A DNA stretch of 51,903 nt from Tatlockia sp. (GCA_013812775.1 JACCSX010000131.1:1-51903); one strand, 5' to 3'; counted from the first letter of the stretch, positions 35,356-44,660 are shown. Program-made: numbers and translations. The notes: a model not told the origin generated them from the letters alone.

Positions 35356-36003
35356 GTGAAACTTTATGACTATTACCGTTCTTCAGCGAGTTATCGTGTT
35401 CGTATTGCGCTTAACATTAAAAATATCAGTTATGAAAAATTTTCAGTCCATTTAGTTAATCACGGCGGCGAACATCACCATGCGGATTATTTAGAGCTTA
35501 ATCCTCAAGGTTTAGTTCCTACACTGAATGAAAATGGTTACATTATTAGCCAATCACTCGCTATCATTGAATACCTTGACGAGATAAATCCCATTCCGCA
35601 TTTATTACCAATTACACCCTTGGGACGCGCTCAGGTCAGATCTCTGGCACTGACTATAGCCTGCGATATACATCCATTAAACAATCTGCGAGTGCTTGAT
35701 CGTATGCGAAACGAGATGAACGCTACGGAACAACAGATTAAGGATTGGTATCATTATTGGTTAAAGCAAGGGTTTGATGCTTTGGAAAGCCGTTTAAAAT
35801 CCTTGCCTCGTAAATCTAAAGTCTGCTATGGCGCTGAGGTGAGCATGGCTGATATCTGCCTTATTCCACAGGTCTACAATGCGCATCGCTTCAATTTTCC
35901 TATGGAAAATTATCCTTTAATTAATGAAATTAATGCTTATTGCCTGACACTTAAACCGTTTATTGATGCATCTCCGGAACAGGCAGAGATTTCTAAAAAG
36001 TAG
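35356..36003 (+). CDS. maiA: Maleylacetoacetate isomerase (zeta-class GST)
   Basis: Starts MKLYDYYRSSASYRVRIALN, the zeta-GST N-terminus; the SSxxxR active-site block is present with Ala where many have Cys. LNPQGLVPTL and SQSLAIIEYLDE follow (glutathione-binding), then the helical C-terminal domain with ISMADICLIPQVYNA-like VSMADICLIPQVYNA. It isomerises maleylacetoacetate to fumarylacetoacetate using glutathione. I chose the GTG at 35356 because AAGGG is 6 bases upstream and it gives the standard N-terminus; a TTG two codons earlier would overlap the preceding stop. It is the last gene of the catabolic operon. Confidence 0.95.
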   Translation: MKLYDYYRSSASYRVRIALNIKNISYEKFSVHLVNHGGEHHHADYLELNPQGLVPTLNENGYIISQSLAIIEYLDEINPIPHLLPITPLGRAQVRSLALTIACDIHPLNNLRVLDRMRNEMNATEQQIKDWYHYWLKQGFDALESRLKSLPRKSKVCYGAEVSMADICLIPQVYNAHRFNFPMENYPLINEINAYCLTLKPFIDASPEQAEISKK

Positions 36004-36030
36004 AGTAGAAGGGGTCATTTGACCCACTCT
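36003..36030. terminator. Hairpin between converging genes, possible bidirectional terminator
   Basis: GGGTCA and TGACCC form a 6-bp palindrome around TT, and flanking AGAGT and ACTCT extend the stem with a bulge. It lies right after maiA and before the converging gene ending at 36047. It resembles the hairpin at 27659-27686 in inverted orientation. No strong U-run follows on either side. Confidence 0.45.
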
Positions 36031-36046
36031 CCAAATCGACAACCTC

Positions 36047-36598
36047 TTAAAACCATGCCTTAGACAACCCCACCGTCGATATACCTGTCGCTGTTCGCTG
36101 TAAAATACTCCATTTGGCGTCACAACGCTGAACCCGGCCAATCAAGAAAGTTGGACTATTGCATTGATAATGGACCTGCAAGCCATCATAAACCTGACCT
36201 TCATCAACAGCCTGACATTTCTCGCCTGAGGTTAGTTCTACCGCCCAGGGATAAGTTTCCGACATATCGAGAGCTATATGATGACCATTATCGGCGGGAG
36301 CTGACAAATTTATCAACACAGCAGAGGTCGTCCAGGGTGAATCAGGACAGATAGCCTCTTTACGCGGCCCATGGGGCTTGATAAAACAAGGATCAAAAAC
36401 TCTTCCTTCGGCTATACAGCGCCAAGCATCTTCTCTTTTGATCCGTTGCGATTGATGCCAACATTCACCTGAACTTGTTTTTTTGATAACCAGCTGATTT
36501 TCATTAACAAAGGGGCGATAGAATTTAAGTTCTGTATCTTCCGCTAATACGCAAAATGACCACATTATTGCAAAAATCACTACAACTGTGCGTAGCAT
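36047..36598 (-). CDS. Secreted hypothetical protein, Cys-containing
   Basis: Signal peptide MLRTVVVIFAIMWSFCVLA followed by about 164 residues with eight Cys (for example SSGECWHQSQRIKREDAWRC, DPCFIKP, EAICPDSPW, EKCQAVD, YQCNS, QRCDAKW), probably forming periplasmic disulfides. No known family was recognised. I chose the ATG at 36598, which has GGGGGA 4 bases upstream and gives a normal signal peptide; the frame from 36655 would add 19 residues running into the asnS promoter. It diverges from asnS and converges with maiA. Confidence 0.8.
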   Translation of the reverse strand: MLRTVVVIFAIMWSFCVLAEDTELKFYRPFVNENQLVIKKTSSGECWHQSQRIKREDAWRCIAEGRVFDPCFIKPHGPRKEAICPDSPWTTSAVLINLSAPADNGHHIALDMSETYPWAVELTSGEKCQAVDEGQVYDGLQVHYQCNSPTFLIGRVQRCDAKWSILQRTATGISTVGLSKAWF

Positions 36599-36688
36599 AT
36601 GTCCCCCATTGATTTTATTTAGTGTATTATCCAAGCTTTGCCGATAATTGCTCAATATTCATTTAGCTTTTCAGTTTTGGAGTACATC

Positions 36689-38092
36689 ATGACAGAGGTC
36701 TACACAGTAAAACAATGTTTAGATGGAGAGATTAGTATTGATGAAACCGTTAGAGTTCGTGGCTGGGTTAAAACAAGAAGAGATTCGAAATTAGGATTAT
36801 CCTTTATCAGTTTACATGATGGCTCTTGTTTTTCGCCAATACAGATAGTTGCTACTGAAGTATTAAAAAATTATCAAGAGGAAATTCTGAAATTGACGGC
36901 TGGCTGCGCAGTCATTGCTTCAGGAAAGCTTGTGGCTTCACAAGGCAAGGGACAATCTTTTGAGATTCAGGCGGAAGTGATTGAGGTTGTCGGCTGGGTT
37001 GAGAATCCGGATAGCTACCCTATTTCGGCGAAACGCCATACCCTTGAATTTTTACGCGATGTAGCTCATCTGCGCCCCCGGACTAATACTATCTCTGCGG
37101 TGACACGGGTTCGACATCGTTTAGCCCAGGCTATTCATCAATTTTTTGATCAGCGAGGATATTTTTGGGTTCATACACCTATTATTACTGGTTCTGACTG
37201 CGAAGGCGCAGGCGAAATGTTCAGGATAAGCACCCTTGATTTGCTCAATGTGCCCAAAACTGCTCAGGGTCAGGTGGATTTTTCGAAAGATTTTTTTGCT
37301 CGTGAAACCTTTCTAACTGTTTCAGGACAATTAAATGTGGAAGCCTATTGTTTAGCCATGTCGAAAGTTTATACCTTCGGTCCTACCTTCCGCGCTGAGA
37401 ATTCAAACACAAGCAGACATCTGGCTGAGTTTTGGATGGTAGAACCCGAATTAGCCTTTGCTAATTTAAATGACATTTGTGAGTTAAGCCAGTCTATGCT
37501 TCGCCATCTTTGCAAAACTGCCCTTGAAGACTGTGAAGATGATATGAGTTTCTTTAATCAATTTGTCGCACCTGGCTGTATAGAACGCTTGGAACTTATC
37601 GTGAATTCGGATTTTGAAGTGATGTCTTATAACGATGCAATTAAAGCGCTGGAAAAAGCGGAACGCAAATTTGAATATCCAGTTAGTTGGGGCCTTGATT
37701 TACAATCCGAACATGAACGCTATCTTGCCGAGGAGCTTTGTAAAAAACCGGTAATTATTACTAATTACCCGAAAGATATTAAAGGATTTTACATGCGCTT
37801 AAATGATGATGGGCGTACAGTAGCAGCTATGGACGTTTTGGCACCGGGTATTGGAGAAATTATTGGCGGCAGTCAACGCGAAGAACGTTTAGATATTCTG
37901 GATAAGCGTCTGGATGAATGCAATCTAGATAAAGAGTATTACCAATGGTATAGAGATTTGCGTCGCTATGGTACTGTCCCTCATGCCGGTTTTGGTTTGG
38001 GTTTTGAGCGATTGATAAGTTATGTAACGGGAGTTAGCAACGTACGCGACGTAATTCCTTTTCCACGGACCCCTGGACATGCAGAGTATTAA
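36689..38092 (+). CDS. asnS: Asparaginyl-tRNA synthetase
   Basis: A class IIb synthetase of 467 residues. The N-terminal OB-fold has [20 protein letters not shown]. The catalytic core shows [20 protein letters not shown] (motif 1), [20 protein letters not shown] (motif 2) and [15 protein letters not shown] (motif 3). The terminal [15 protein letters not shown] is the AsnRS hallmark. It charges tRNA-Asn. I chose the ATG at 36689 with GGAG 7 bases upstream, matching E. coli AsnS length. An upstream ATG at 36638 is not needed. Confidence 0.97.
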   Translation: MTEVYTVKQCLDGEISIDETVRVRGWVKTRRDSKLGLSFISLHDGSCFSPIQIVATEVLKNYQEEILKLTAGCAVIASGKLVASQGKGQSFEIQAEVIEVVGWVENPDSYPISAKRHTLEFLRDVAHLRPRTNTISAVTRVRHRLAQAIHQFFDQRGYFWVHTPIITGSDCEGAGEMFRISTLDLLNVPKTAQGQVDFSKDFFARETFLTVSGQLNVEAYCLAMSKVYTFGPTFRAENSNTSRHLAEFWMVEPELAFANLNDICELSQSMLRHLCKTALEDCEDDMSFFNQFVAPGCIERLELIVNSDFEVMSYNDAIKALEKAERKFEYPVSWGLDLQSEHERYLAEELCKKPVIITNYPKDIKGFYMRLNDDGRTVAAMDVLAPGIGEIIGGSQREERLDILDKRLDECNLDKEYYQWYRDLRRYGTVPHAGFGLGFERLISYVTGVSNVRDVIPFPRTPGHAEY

Positions 38093-38208
38093 GATTGATT
38101 TGAACCGTTGGGTTAACATTAATTTTGGGCTTGCAAAGAGAACTCCACTTTGAGTCTACTTACCGCGGTTTGTCCCTTCGAGCTCCACGCGAAATAAAAA
38201 CGCCTACC

Positions 38209-38233
38209 TACCGCGCTTTATGCGCGGTATCCA
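38209..38233. repeat. REP-like hairpin, CCGCGC family, copy 2
   Basis: TACCGCGC and GCGCGGTA form a perfect 8-bp stem with loop TTTAT, then ATCCAG. It is related to copies at 2191-2217 and 44637-44660. It lies between the 3-prime ends of asnS and lolD, so it could also help end transcription. Confidence 0.6.
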
Positions 38234-38349
38234 GAACGACAAACCCGAGCTTGATTCTTAGGTCAATAAACACACCTTAGTCATTAGAGTTACAGATAGG
38301 CTAATAAAATTTTATAAGAAAGACATACCTTGGTTTCGCTGAAATACCC

Positions 38350-39021
38350 TCACAAACAACCATCATAAATAGTTAACACCCTATCCATCCTTGCAGCTAA
38401 CTGTTGATCATGAGTCACAATAACCAAAGCCGTATTTAAATGTTCATTCAAACCAAGCATGAGCTCAAAGACTCTAACCGCAGTAGCATTATCCAGATTT
38501 CCCGTTGGTTCATCAGCCAGAACACAACGCGGCTCATGAACCAAGGCTCTGGCAATGGCCACTCTTTGTCGTTCACCGCCAGATAATTGTGAAGGTTTAT
38601 GCTCTAAACGATGAGATAAACCTACTTTATTTAAAATTTGTTCAGCCTGAGACTGCGCATCTTTAACGGGTTTATCAGCCAAGAGCAATGGCATAGCTAC
38701 ATTTTCAACCGCAGTAAATTCAGGTAATAAATGATGAAACTGATATACAAAACCCAATTCCTTATTACGCAATTTACAGCGTTGTTTTTCAGAAAGAGTT
38801 TGCCAGCTAGCGCCTTGCATTAATAATTTACCAGAGCTTGGAATATCTAAACCACCCAATAAATGTAATAAGGTACTTTTACCAGAACCAGAAGGACCAA
38901 CAATAGCTATTCGCTCACCAGGGTTAATCGTTAAATTGATGTCCTTTAAAACATCAACTGTTTCTGTACCATCATGATAAGATTTAGATATATTACGGCA
39001 ATCAAAAATGGGCTCACTCAT
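38350..39021 (-). CDS. lolD: Lipoprotein-releasing system ATP-binding protein LolD
   Basis: ABC ATPase of the Lol lipoprotein-export machine: Walker [11 protein letters not shown]-loop [20 protein letters not shown] (characteristic of LolD/FtsE class), signature [15 protein letters not shown], Walker [13 protein letters not shown] and H-loop IVTHD. It has 223 residues. Its ATG overlaps the lolC stop by 8 bases, and both are on the minus strand. With LolC-type permease it releases outer-membrane lipoproteins from the inner membrane to LolA. Confidence 0.96.
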   Translation of the reverse strand: MSEPIFDCRNISKSYHDGTETVDVLKDINLTINPGERIAIVGPSGSGKSTLLHLLGGLDIPSSGKLLMQGASWQTLSEKQRCKLRNKELGFVYQFHHLLPEFTAVENVAMPLLLADKPVKDAQSQAEQILNKVGLSHRLEHKPSQLSGGERQRVAIARALVHEPRCVLADEPTGNLDNATAVRVFELMLGLNEHLNTALVIVTHDQQLAARMDRVLTIYDGCL

Positions 39022-40258
39022 AATGCAAGGCCTCCGCTATCACAGTTTTTGAGGCACGCCAGGCGGGATAAATGGTTGCAACAAAACTCATTAACAAAGC
39101 CACAACGCAAATTTGCCATAAATCGCTAAACATAATTTTTGATGGCAAATAGTCAACAAAATAAACATTAGAAGATAAAAGTTGCGTGTGCAGAATGGAC
39201 TGTATGCCATTCACTATGGAGGTTGCATTGGAGGCAAGAATTAAACCGCCGACCAAGCCTATCAAAGTTCCGACTATACCTACCATCATCCCTTGCACGA
39301 TAAATATCCACAATATTGAGGATGGCGTCGCGCCAAGGGTTCTTAGAATAGCAATTTCAGACTGTTTGTCATTGACAACCATCACCAAGGAGGCAACCAG
39401 GTTGAAAGCCGCTACGGCGATAATCAAAAGTAAAATAAGAAACATCATCGTCTTTTCCAATTTTACCGCATGAAAAAATTCACCGAATTGCTGTGTCCAA
39501 TTTCCCACCTCATAATCGTAGCCAAGCTTTTCTGCCAATTTTTCAGACAGCGCCGGCGCTTCATAAATATTACGAACTTTCAATTTAAGGCCAGACACAT
39601 TATCACCATACTGCATTAACTTTTGAGCATCAGCCATATTGATAAAAGCAAGTTTGGTATCAAAATTAAAACCAGCTCCTGCAGTAAAAATTCCGGCAAC
39701 AGTAAAACGTTTAAAACGAGGAATCATCCCCGCTGGCGTTACTGAGGCCGCAGGTATCATAATAGTGACCTTATCTCCCACCATAACACCCAGATTAGTG
39801 GCAAGGCCACGGCCCAGAATAATGCCAAAGTGTTGCAAATCAGCCATATTGCCGACAACCAATTTGTCTTTCAAATGGGTCACTGCCTGCTCTTGCTGGG
39901 GATCAATGCCAGTTAAAACAATAGGTAAAATTTGCCCTTCATGGGTTAGTAAACCCTGCGCGCCAATATAAGGGGCAATAGCAGTTACGCCAGGGGTATT
40001 TTTAAGCTCAGTTTCAAGTTTTCGCCAATCAGCGATTTGACCATTTCGCCCACTTACAGTTATTTCAGGAGCCATACCAAAAAAGCGTTTGTGAATTTCC
40101 TCATCAAAGCCATTCATCACCGAAAGCACGGTAATCAAAACCATGACGCCAAGGCCAATCCCCAACATGGAGCTCAATGAAATAAAAGAAACAAAATGAT
40201 TTCTTTTTTTTGCACGCGTGTAGCGTAATCCGATATAAAGTGCCAGGGGTTTAAACAT
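39014..40258 (-). CDS. lolC: Lipoprotein-releasing system permease (LolC/LolE family)
   Basis: A 414-residue membrane protein with N-terminal segment [20 protein letters not shown], a first helix ([20 protein letters not shown]), a large periplasmic domain (residues about 45-265) and three C-terminal helices with [20 protein letters not shown], the coupling segment of the MacB/FtsX family. Only one such gene is next to lolD, so the transporter may be a LolF-type homodimer or use a second permease elsewhere. It precedes lolD in an overlapping operon. Confidence 0.94.
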   Translation of the reverse strand: MFKPLALYIGLRYTRAKKRNHFVSFISLSSMLGIGLGVMVLITVLSVMNGFDEEIHKRFFGMAPEITVSGRNGQIADWRKLETELKNTPGVTAIAPYIGAQGLLTHEGQILPIVLTGIDPQQEQAVTHLKDKLVVGNMADLQHFGIILGRGLATNLGVMVGDKVTIMIPAASVTPAGMIPRFKRFTVAGIFTAGAGFNFDTKLAFINMADAQKLMQYGDNVSGLKLKVRNIYEAPALSEKLAEKLGYDYEVGNWTQQFGEFFHAVKLEKTMMFLILLLIIAVAAFNLVASLVMVVNDKQSEIAILRTLGATPSSILWIFIVQGMMVGIVGTLIGLVGGLILASNATSIVNGIQSILHTQLLSSNVYFVDYLPSKIMFSDLWQICVVALLMSFVATIYPAWRASKTVIAEALHYE

Positions 40259-40863
40259 AGGTGGTTTAATGTTGTAAAAGAACTATTGTATTGAAAATTA
40301 GCCTATCAAGATATATGTAAATGATATTTCTCTACTAAAGATTATTATGGGTAAATAAACAACAAGGGCTCAAAAATTCCCTGGCTTCAAGTAAAGACTG
40401 TGCTCTAAGCCTACTAATATTATTCATCATCAGGGAACCCACAAAGATATCCACAGAATTTGTGAATAGTTGGTCGCTGTCGCGAAATGTTTTGCCTTCA
40501 AATAAGTCACTTTGATAGTTTATTTGTAGCTTTTAAATCTCGATAAACAGATTGATCGCAATTCCTACTTCTCGTTTATCCTTTCGATTAAGATTAAAAT
40601 AATAGAGGGCAATTTGTTTTAAGTGAGTTAGTCGAGCCTTGTAATTCACAACTCCTTCTTGTGATTGCTATCGACTTTAACGAGAACCTCAGAACCCTCC
40701 AGTTCATTGGTGAATCCATCCACATCGAGGCTCATGCAATACCCTGCTTGAATTTAAAAGATATGAAATCTAGCGATTCAACCCCCCTTATAGCCATAGC
40801 CGTCTTATTATCGGTTGCAAGTTGGAATAGCAGTTATTTACAAACCCATCATGTCCAATTATA
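40259..40863. other. Gene-free interval with overlapping short open frames on both strands
   Basis: No convincing gene is visible in these about 600 bases. On the minus strand two short frames are joined TGA/GTG: 40646-40735 (MSLDVDGFTNELEGSEVLVK then VDSNHKKEL), then 40533-40649 (beginning VNYKARLTHLKQIALYYF), with AAGGAG just before the GTG. A third minus frame runs open from about 40532 to 40335 (FEGKTFRDSDQLFTNS, then MNNISRLRAQSLLEA). On the plus strand a 67-codon frame from GTG 40661 ends TAATG, touching the start of the next gene. Which strand ever coded is unclear; the minus one reads more like protein and may be a decayed gene. Confidence 0.4.
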
Positions 40864-42081
40864 ATGCAATCTATTTTTAAAATACGAGTTATCCCGCAAC
40901 CCAGGAAAAGAACCGTGCTCATTACTAGCGAGAACTACCTTAAAGTCTTAACACGACTGAAGAAAGAATATTCAGACTTACCCTGGTATAGGCGGTGGTG
41001 GTTTACTTTATGGTCTACTAATTTGTCCTTTGCACTTGCAGCCATTGACCCTAACAATCCAACCACTGAACAGGTTGATGATTTACTAAAAGCATCAGAC
41101 AATGCCTGGTTTTTTAATACGATTTTTGACTTGATTACTCAATTTCGGCAATCCATTAGCAAACTTAGCTATAGTGGTCAACCAGACGAAATAAAGAAAG
41201 AGATAGGCGCTCGATTAGATACCAATAATTTATCCAATCTTGCCCTCATTTCACCCGATGTCTTTAAATTATTTCAACCCATGCTTGATGTTCGCAAATT
41301 CTTATTAGCTGTGGTTCATGGTGAATACGATGAAGTAGAAGCCATGCTCATGAAAAAAACTAATTTTCTTACCCAAAAAAGCCTTGTTACAGATTATTCA
41401 GGCCGCAAATTTTTCAATATTAGCGGTTTTCAATACGCCCTTTGGGCTTTAGATAAACACATGTGGACTAAGATGCTTCACTGCTTGCCGCTAAGTGAAG
41501 AAGGGGCAAAGGTAAAGGCAGCCTTATTAGAACAATATAGAGAACTAAAAGAAAACGGTGTCACTTATCAGCGAAACGGTGAACTAATAACAGAAAGACA
41601 TTTCGATTTTGAAAAAACCATCATTAAAGGACTTCAGGCTACAGTTAGGGGTTTTTATTACCAAATTAAAACTTGGGATGAACTCGACAAACAAATGTTT
41701 GAGCATGTAGGTTCTGCTCAAAAATTACTGCCAATGCATGTTATTTATGAGTACTGTAGTGAGGAACCTTTTTCCGAGACTCCAAAGTTTATTGAACAAC
41801 CTCCGTCGAAAACACAGTTTGAAAATAATGGGAGCTGTAAATGGGAACCATGGTTTCATTCGGATTCAAAATTAGGCGTTGATTTTGTAATAGGTAAAGG
41901 CCCATGGGAGCGAGCGAGGTCGATGGTGCAAGCCGCCGATGTAGATGTGTGGCAGTGGGATTTGTGGGCCATGGAGGCCTTGTGTAAATTAAGAACTGCT
42001 GATTTTAGAGATCTTGAATCGATACTTCTAAAGTTGCTAGAAGTAGGTAACCAGCCAGCTTCAAAAACCTGCTCGCTTTAA
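40864..42081 (+). CDS. Legionella-type hypothetical protein with single ankyrin-like segment (candidate effector)
   Basis: The 405-residue protein resembles, from memory of Legionella proteomes, a large family with the segment VRKFLLAVVHGEYDEVEAML, then LVTDYSGRKFFNISGFQYAL, then WALDKHMWTKMLHCLP, an ankyrin-like helix pair, followed by ERHFDFEKTIIKGLQATVRG, and a C-terminal block LWAMEALCKLRTADFRDLES. Functions in the family are mostly unknown, and several members are thought to be Dot/Icm substrates. There is no signal peptide or membrane segment. A decayed copy of the last about 45 codons follows directly. The ATG lacks an obvious ribosome-binding site. Confidence 0.75.
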   Translation: MQSIFKIRVIPQPRKRTVLITSENYLKVLTRLKKEYSDLPWYRRWWFTLWSTNLSFALAAIDPNNPTTEQVDDLLKASDNAWFFNTIFDLITQFRQSISKLSYSGQPDEIKKEIGARLDTNNLSNLALISPDVFKLFQPMLDVRKFLLAVVHGEYDEVEAMLMKKTNFLTQKSLVTDYSGRKFFNISGFQYALWALDKHMWTKMLHCLPLSEEGAKVKAALLEQYRELKENGVTYQRNGELITERHFDFEKTIIKGLQATVRGFYYQIKTWDELDKQMFEHVGSAQKLLPMHVIYEYCSEEPFSETPKFIEQPPSKTQFENNGSCKWEPWFHSDSKLGVDFVIGKGPWERARSMVQAADVDVWQWDLWAMEALCKLRTADFRDLESILLKLLEVGNQPASKTCSL

Positions 42082-42091
42082 TGGTATCTAG

Positions 42092-42277
42092 TGCAGAAGC
42101 TGGTGGGCGAACATCGCGGGGTTGCGAGTTACGGTGGCCGCGGATTTATTGGCGATGGAGACCTTAGCTGAGCGAAGAAACGCGGATTTTAGAGAACTCG
42201 AGACGCTTCTATCAGAGCTTCTTTCATTCGACAATAACTATTCTGCCTCTCAATCTTTTCTCTTTATAATATGTTGA
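42092..42277 (+). pseudogene. Decayed duplicate of the C-terminus of the preceding protein
   Basis: In one frame this stretch reads RVTVAADLLAMETLAERRNA then DFRELETLLSELLSFDNN, ending TGA. The preceding gene ends with AADVDVWQWDLWAMEALCKL then RTADFRDLESILLKLLEVGN. The two share LLAME/LWAME, RRNADFRELE/RTADFRDLE and the following L-rich helix. It has no start codon of its own and follows the stop of the intact gene, so it is a leftover from a second family member or a tandem duplication. Confidence 0.65.
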
Positions 42278-42388
42278 GGAGTTGCATAAGACATAGCCGT
42301 TAATCAGATGAAATTCATCTTATCTATAAAAATGTCCCAGCTATTCAAACCATAGCCCACACAGTGACTTATATAAGCCTCGAAATAA

Positions 42389-42847
42389 TTAAGGAACAAC
42401 AGTACGCATAACAGGATTCTGTAAGGAAATAATCGTTTCTGTGGATTGGATTTCTTCAATAGCCTGGATTTTATTAATAAGCACCTCTTGCAGTGCCTCA
42501 ATAGAGCGGCACATAACTTTAATAAAAATGCTATAAGAACCGGTTGTATAATAGGCTTCTATCACCTCTTCCAATTTTTCTAGTTTCTCAAGTGCAGAAT
42601 TATAATCTTTGGCCCCTTTCAAAATAATTCCGATGAAACAGCAGACATCATAACCCAAGAGCTTGGGATTAACTTGCGCCTGCACGCCGGTAATAATTCC
42701 CGCCTGTCGCATTTTTTCTATTCGCACGTGAATTGTGCCAGGGCTAACATTGAAATTTTTGGCTAATTCGGCGTAGGGAATACGTGCATTCTTCATTATG
42801 GTAGTTAAGATATTTCGGTCCAGATTATCGATTTGATAATTTTCCAC
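42389..42847 (-). CDS. asnC: Lrp/AsnC-family transcription regulator
   Basis: A 152-residue regulator: winged-helix HTH (LDRNILTTIMKNARIPYAEL, then AKNFNVSPGTIHVRIEKMRQ) and a C-terminal RAM ligand-binding domain (CCFIGIILKGAKDYNSALEK, then YYTTGSYSIFIKVMCRS). The divergent neighbour is asnA, the classical E. coli AsnC/asnA arrangement, so AsnC with asparagine as effector is the best call. A near-perfect palindrome at 42873-42901 lies between the two starts. Confidence 0.92.
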   Translation of the reverse strand: MENYQIDNLDRNILTTIMKNARIPYAELAKNFNVSPGTIHVRIEKMRQAGIITGVQAQVNPKLLGYDVCCFIGIILKGAKDYNSALEKLEKLEEVIEAYYTTGSYSIFIKVMCRSIEALQEVLINKIQAIEEIQSTETIISLQNPVMRTVVP

Positions 42848-42872
42848 TGAATTTCGCCCTCTTTTTTAGAAA

Positions 42873-42901
42873 ATATTTAATTTTATGCCATTAAATTAAA
42901 T
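42873..42901. promoter_or_regulatory. Palindromic candidate AsnC operator
   Basis: A 29-base AT-rich palindrome: left half TATTTAATTTTATG, centre C, right half CATTAAATTAAATA. Only one base pair (position 11 against 19) is mismatched. It lies 26 bases before the asnC start and about 95 bases before the asnA ATG. Lrp/AsnC proteins bind AT-rich inverted repeats, so this is a natural operator for control of both genes. Confidence 0.6.
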
Positions 42902-42996
42902 AAAAAATAAAGGCAAGTCAAAATTTCTTTGAGCATATTGAGTTTTACTACCTTTTTATTGTGAAATACACAGGTCAATCCTCAAGGTCTAAAATC

Positions 42997-43989
42997 ATGA
43001 AAGAATTATTTATTCAAAAGCAAAAGCAAATCCGATTCGTCAAATCATTTTTCTCAAGCCAACTTGAAGAACAACTTGGACTGATTGAAATCCAGGCCCC
43101 TCTCTTAAGCAGAGTCATTGATGGCGAGCAGGATAATCTTTCTGGTGTTGAAAAAGCAGTCAATGTAAAGGTGAAAGCCCTGCCAAACACCAATTTTGAG
43201 GTCGTTCATTCCCTGGCAAAATGGAAACGCAGAGTTTTAGGACGCTTTAATTTTGCGGTCAATGAGGGTTTCTACACACACATGAAAGCCTTACGCCCTG
43301 ATGAAAGCAAACTCTCGGCAACTCACTCAGTCCACGTTGATCAGTGGGATTGGGAGCGAGTGATTGATGAAAGCGAGCGAAATCTAGCTTTTCTGAAAAA
43401 AATCGTTGTTAAACTCTATGATGCGATAAAAAATACCGAAAGAGCCGTTCAAACTGCCTATCGGTTAGAGCCATTTTTACCAGAAAAAATTACCTTTATT
43501 CATAGTGAACAATTACTCAAACGCTATCCTTACCTGAGTGCCAAAAGGCGTGAACAAGCAATCACTAAGGAACTTGGCGCAGTCTTTTTGATTGGTATAG
43601 GCGCCCCACTTTCAAATGGAAAACCCCACGACCTACGCGCTCCTGACTATGACGACTGGACTAGCTTAAATGAGGAGGGTTTTTCTGGATTAAATGGAGA
43701 TATTTTAGTTTGGAATCCAGTATTAAATGATAGCTTTGAGATCTCCTCCATGGGCATTCGTGTAAATGCCGAAACTTTGAGACAACAGCTACGAATCACT
43801 AATAACGAAGATCGACTCGATTTAGCCTGGCATCAAAAATTGTTGGGAGGCGAATTCCCACAAACAATTGGCGGTGGTATTGGTCAATCAAGGTTGGTAA
43901 TGCTGCTCTTGAAGCAAGAACATATAGGTCAAGTACAATGTGGTGTATGGCCCATGGAAGTGCAGGAAAAAATGGCTCTTTACTATTAA
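42997..43989 (+). CDS. asnA: Aspartate-ammonia ligase (asparagine synthetase A)
   Basis: The ammonia-dependent asparagine synthetase, related to class II aminoacyl-tRNA synthetases. It starts [20 protein letters not shown], close to E. coli Asn[59 protein letters not shown] and [20 protein letters not shown] are family blocks. About 330 residues. I chose the ATG at 42997; a GTG 12 codons earlier lacks homology. It is controlled with asnC. Together with asnS, it covers asparagine synthesis and charging within this window. Confidence 0.96.
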   Translation: MKELFIQKQKQIRFVKSFFSSQLEEQLGLIEIQAPLLSRVIDGEQDNLSGVEKAVNVKVKALPNTNFEVVHSLAKWKRRVLGRFNFAVNEGFYTHMKALRPDESKLSATHSVHVDQWDWERVIDESERNLAFLKKIVVKLYDAIKNTERAVQTAYRLEPFLPEKITFIHSEQLLKRYPYLSAKRREQAITKELGAVFLIGIGAPLSNGKPHDLRAPDYDDWTSLNEEGFSGLNGDILVWNPVLNDSFEISSMGIRVNAETLRQQLRITNNEDRLDLAWHQKLLGGEFPQTIGGGIGQSRLVMLLLKQEHIGQVQCGVWPMEVQEKMALYY

Positions 43990-43991
43990 TA

Positions 43992-44190
43992 CCAGTTCGG
44001 ATAAGTAAGTTGGCTGTGCAACGAAAAATAAATCTAGACTTAGCGTCATCCTGAGTGCTTCGGGTACCCAATTCCTCTCGGGGCTCGGGATGACGTGGTG
44101 TGCGAATAGAAAAAATAATTCGTTGCAAGGCAAGGTTGTTTCACTGAAGTGATTATTATCAATAGGTTACCTAAGTCTTATCCAGACAAC
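43992..44190. repeat. Nested imperfect palindrome, about 200 bp, second copy type
   Basis: Left outer end CCAGTTCGGATAAGTAAG matches the complement of the right end CTTATCCAGACAAC (GTTGTCTGGATAAG). Inside, GTGCAACGAAAAATAA faces TTATT then CGTTGCAAGG, and at the core CGTCATCCTGAG (44044-44055) faces CTCGGGATGACG (44084-44095). No coding sequence. The outer ends resemble those of the element at 10310-10513, and the core belongs to the CGGGATGACG repeat type. Confidence 0.6.
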
Positions 44191-44283
44191 ATTTGTGCTA
44201 TATTTTTTCTCATTCCATGAGTACCATCCGTGAATGATCTAAAGTATACTTTCCGCGTAATAATTAAACTTCCTGAGGTAAAA

Positions 44284-44601
44284 ATGATGCGTATGAACAA
44301 TAGCAAAAAAGTAATTGGTGGTTTTATATTTGCTTTAGGTTTGCTCGCCAGCACAGCCAGTATCGCCTGGCATGGTCACCATGGCGGCGGTCACCATGGT
44401 GGTGGACCTCGACATGAATACGGAAATACAATTCATCGTGGTCTCTCTTATGGAAACGGCTATTTTTATGGCGGCGGTGGCTGGGGTGGACCTGAGGTAA
44501 TTATTAACGTTCCTGCCCCCAATTATTATGTTCCTCGATGCAATACTATTGAAGTCTGCGATCCCTATGGTGCTTGCTGGCTTGAGAATAGTTGCCGCTA
44601 A
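44284..44601 (+). CDS. Small secreted His/Gly-rich protein
   Basis: The 105-residue protein has a signal peptide (MMRMNNSKKVIGGFIFALGL, ending TASIA) and a mature part beginning with a His/Gly cluster (WHGHHGGGHHGGGPRHEYGN), then YGNGYFYGGGGWGGPEVI and a Cys-containing end (CNTIEVCDPYGACWLENSC). His clusters can bind metals such as nickel, copper or zinc; this is not shown. GAGG stands upstream of the chosen ATG. Monocistronic, followed by a REP-like hairpin. Confidence 0.75.
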   Translation: MMRMNNSKKVIGGFIFALGLLASTASIAWHGHHGGGHHGGGPRHEYGNTIHRGLSYGNGYFYGGGGWGGPEVIINVPAPNYYVPRCNTIEVCDPYGACWLENSCR

Positions 44602-44636
44602 GAAAAAGCAACAGAGGAAACAAGCTCTTACTCGCT

Positions 44637-44660
44637 TTTCCGCGGCTTTGTCTGCGGAAA
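44637..44660. repeat. REP-like hairpin, CCGCGC family, copy 3
   Basis: TTTCCGC and GCGGAAA form a 7-bp stem around GGCTTTGTCT, just after the His/Gly-rich gene. Compared with copies 1 and 2 the loop is longer and ATCCAG is missing. It could also act as a terminator hairpin, but no U-run follows. Confidence 0.45.

Noticed and set aside
39186-39971. Plus-strand open frames of about 100 codons inside lolC
   Set aside because: They are antisense to an intact, motif-bearing gene and have no ribosome-binding sites.
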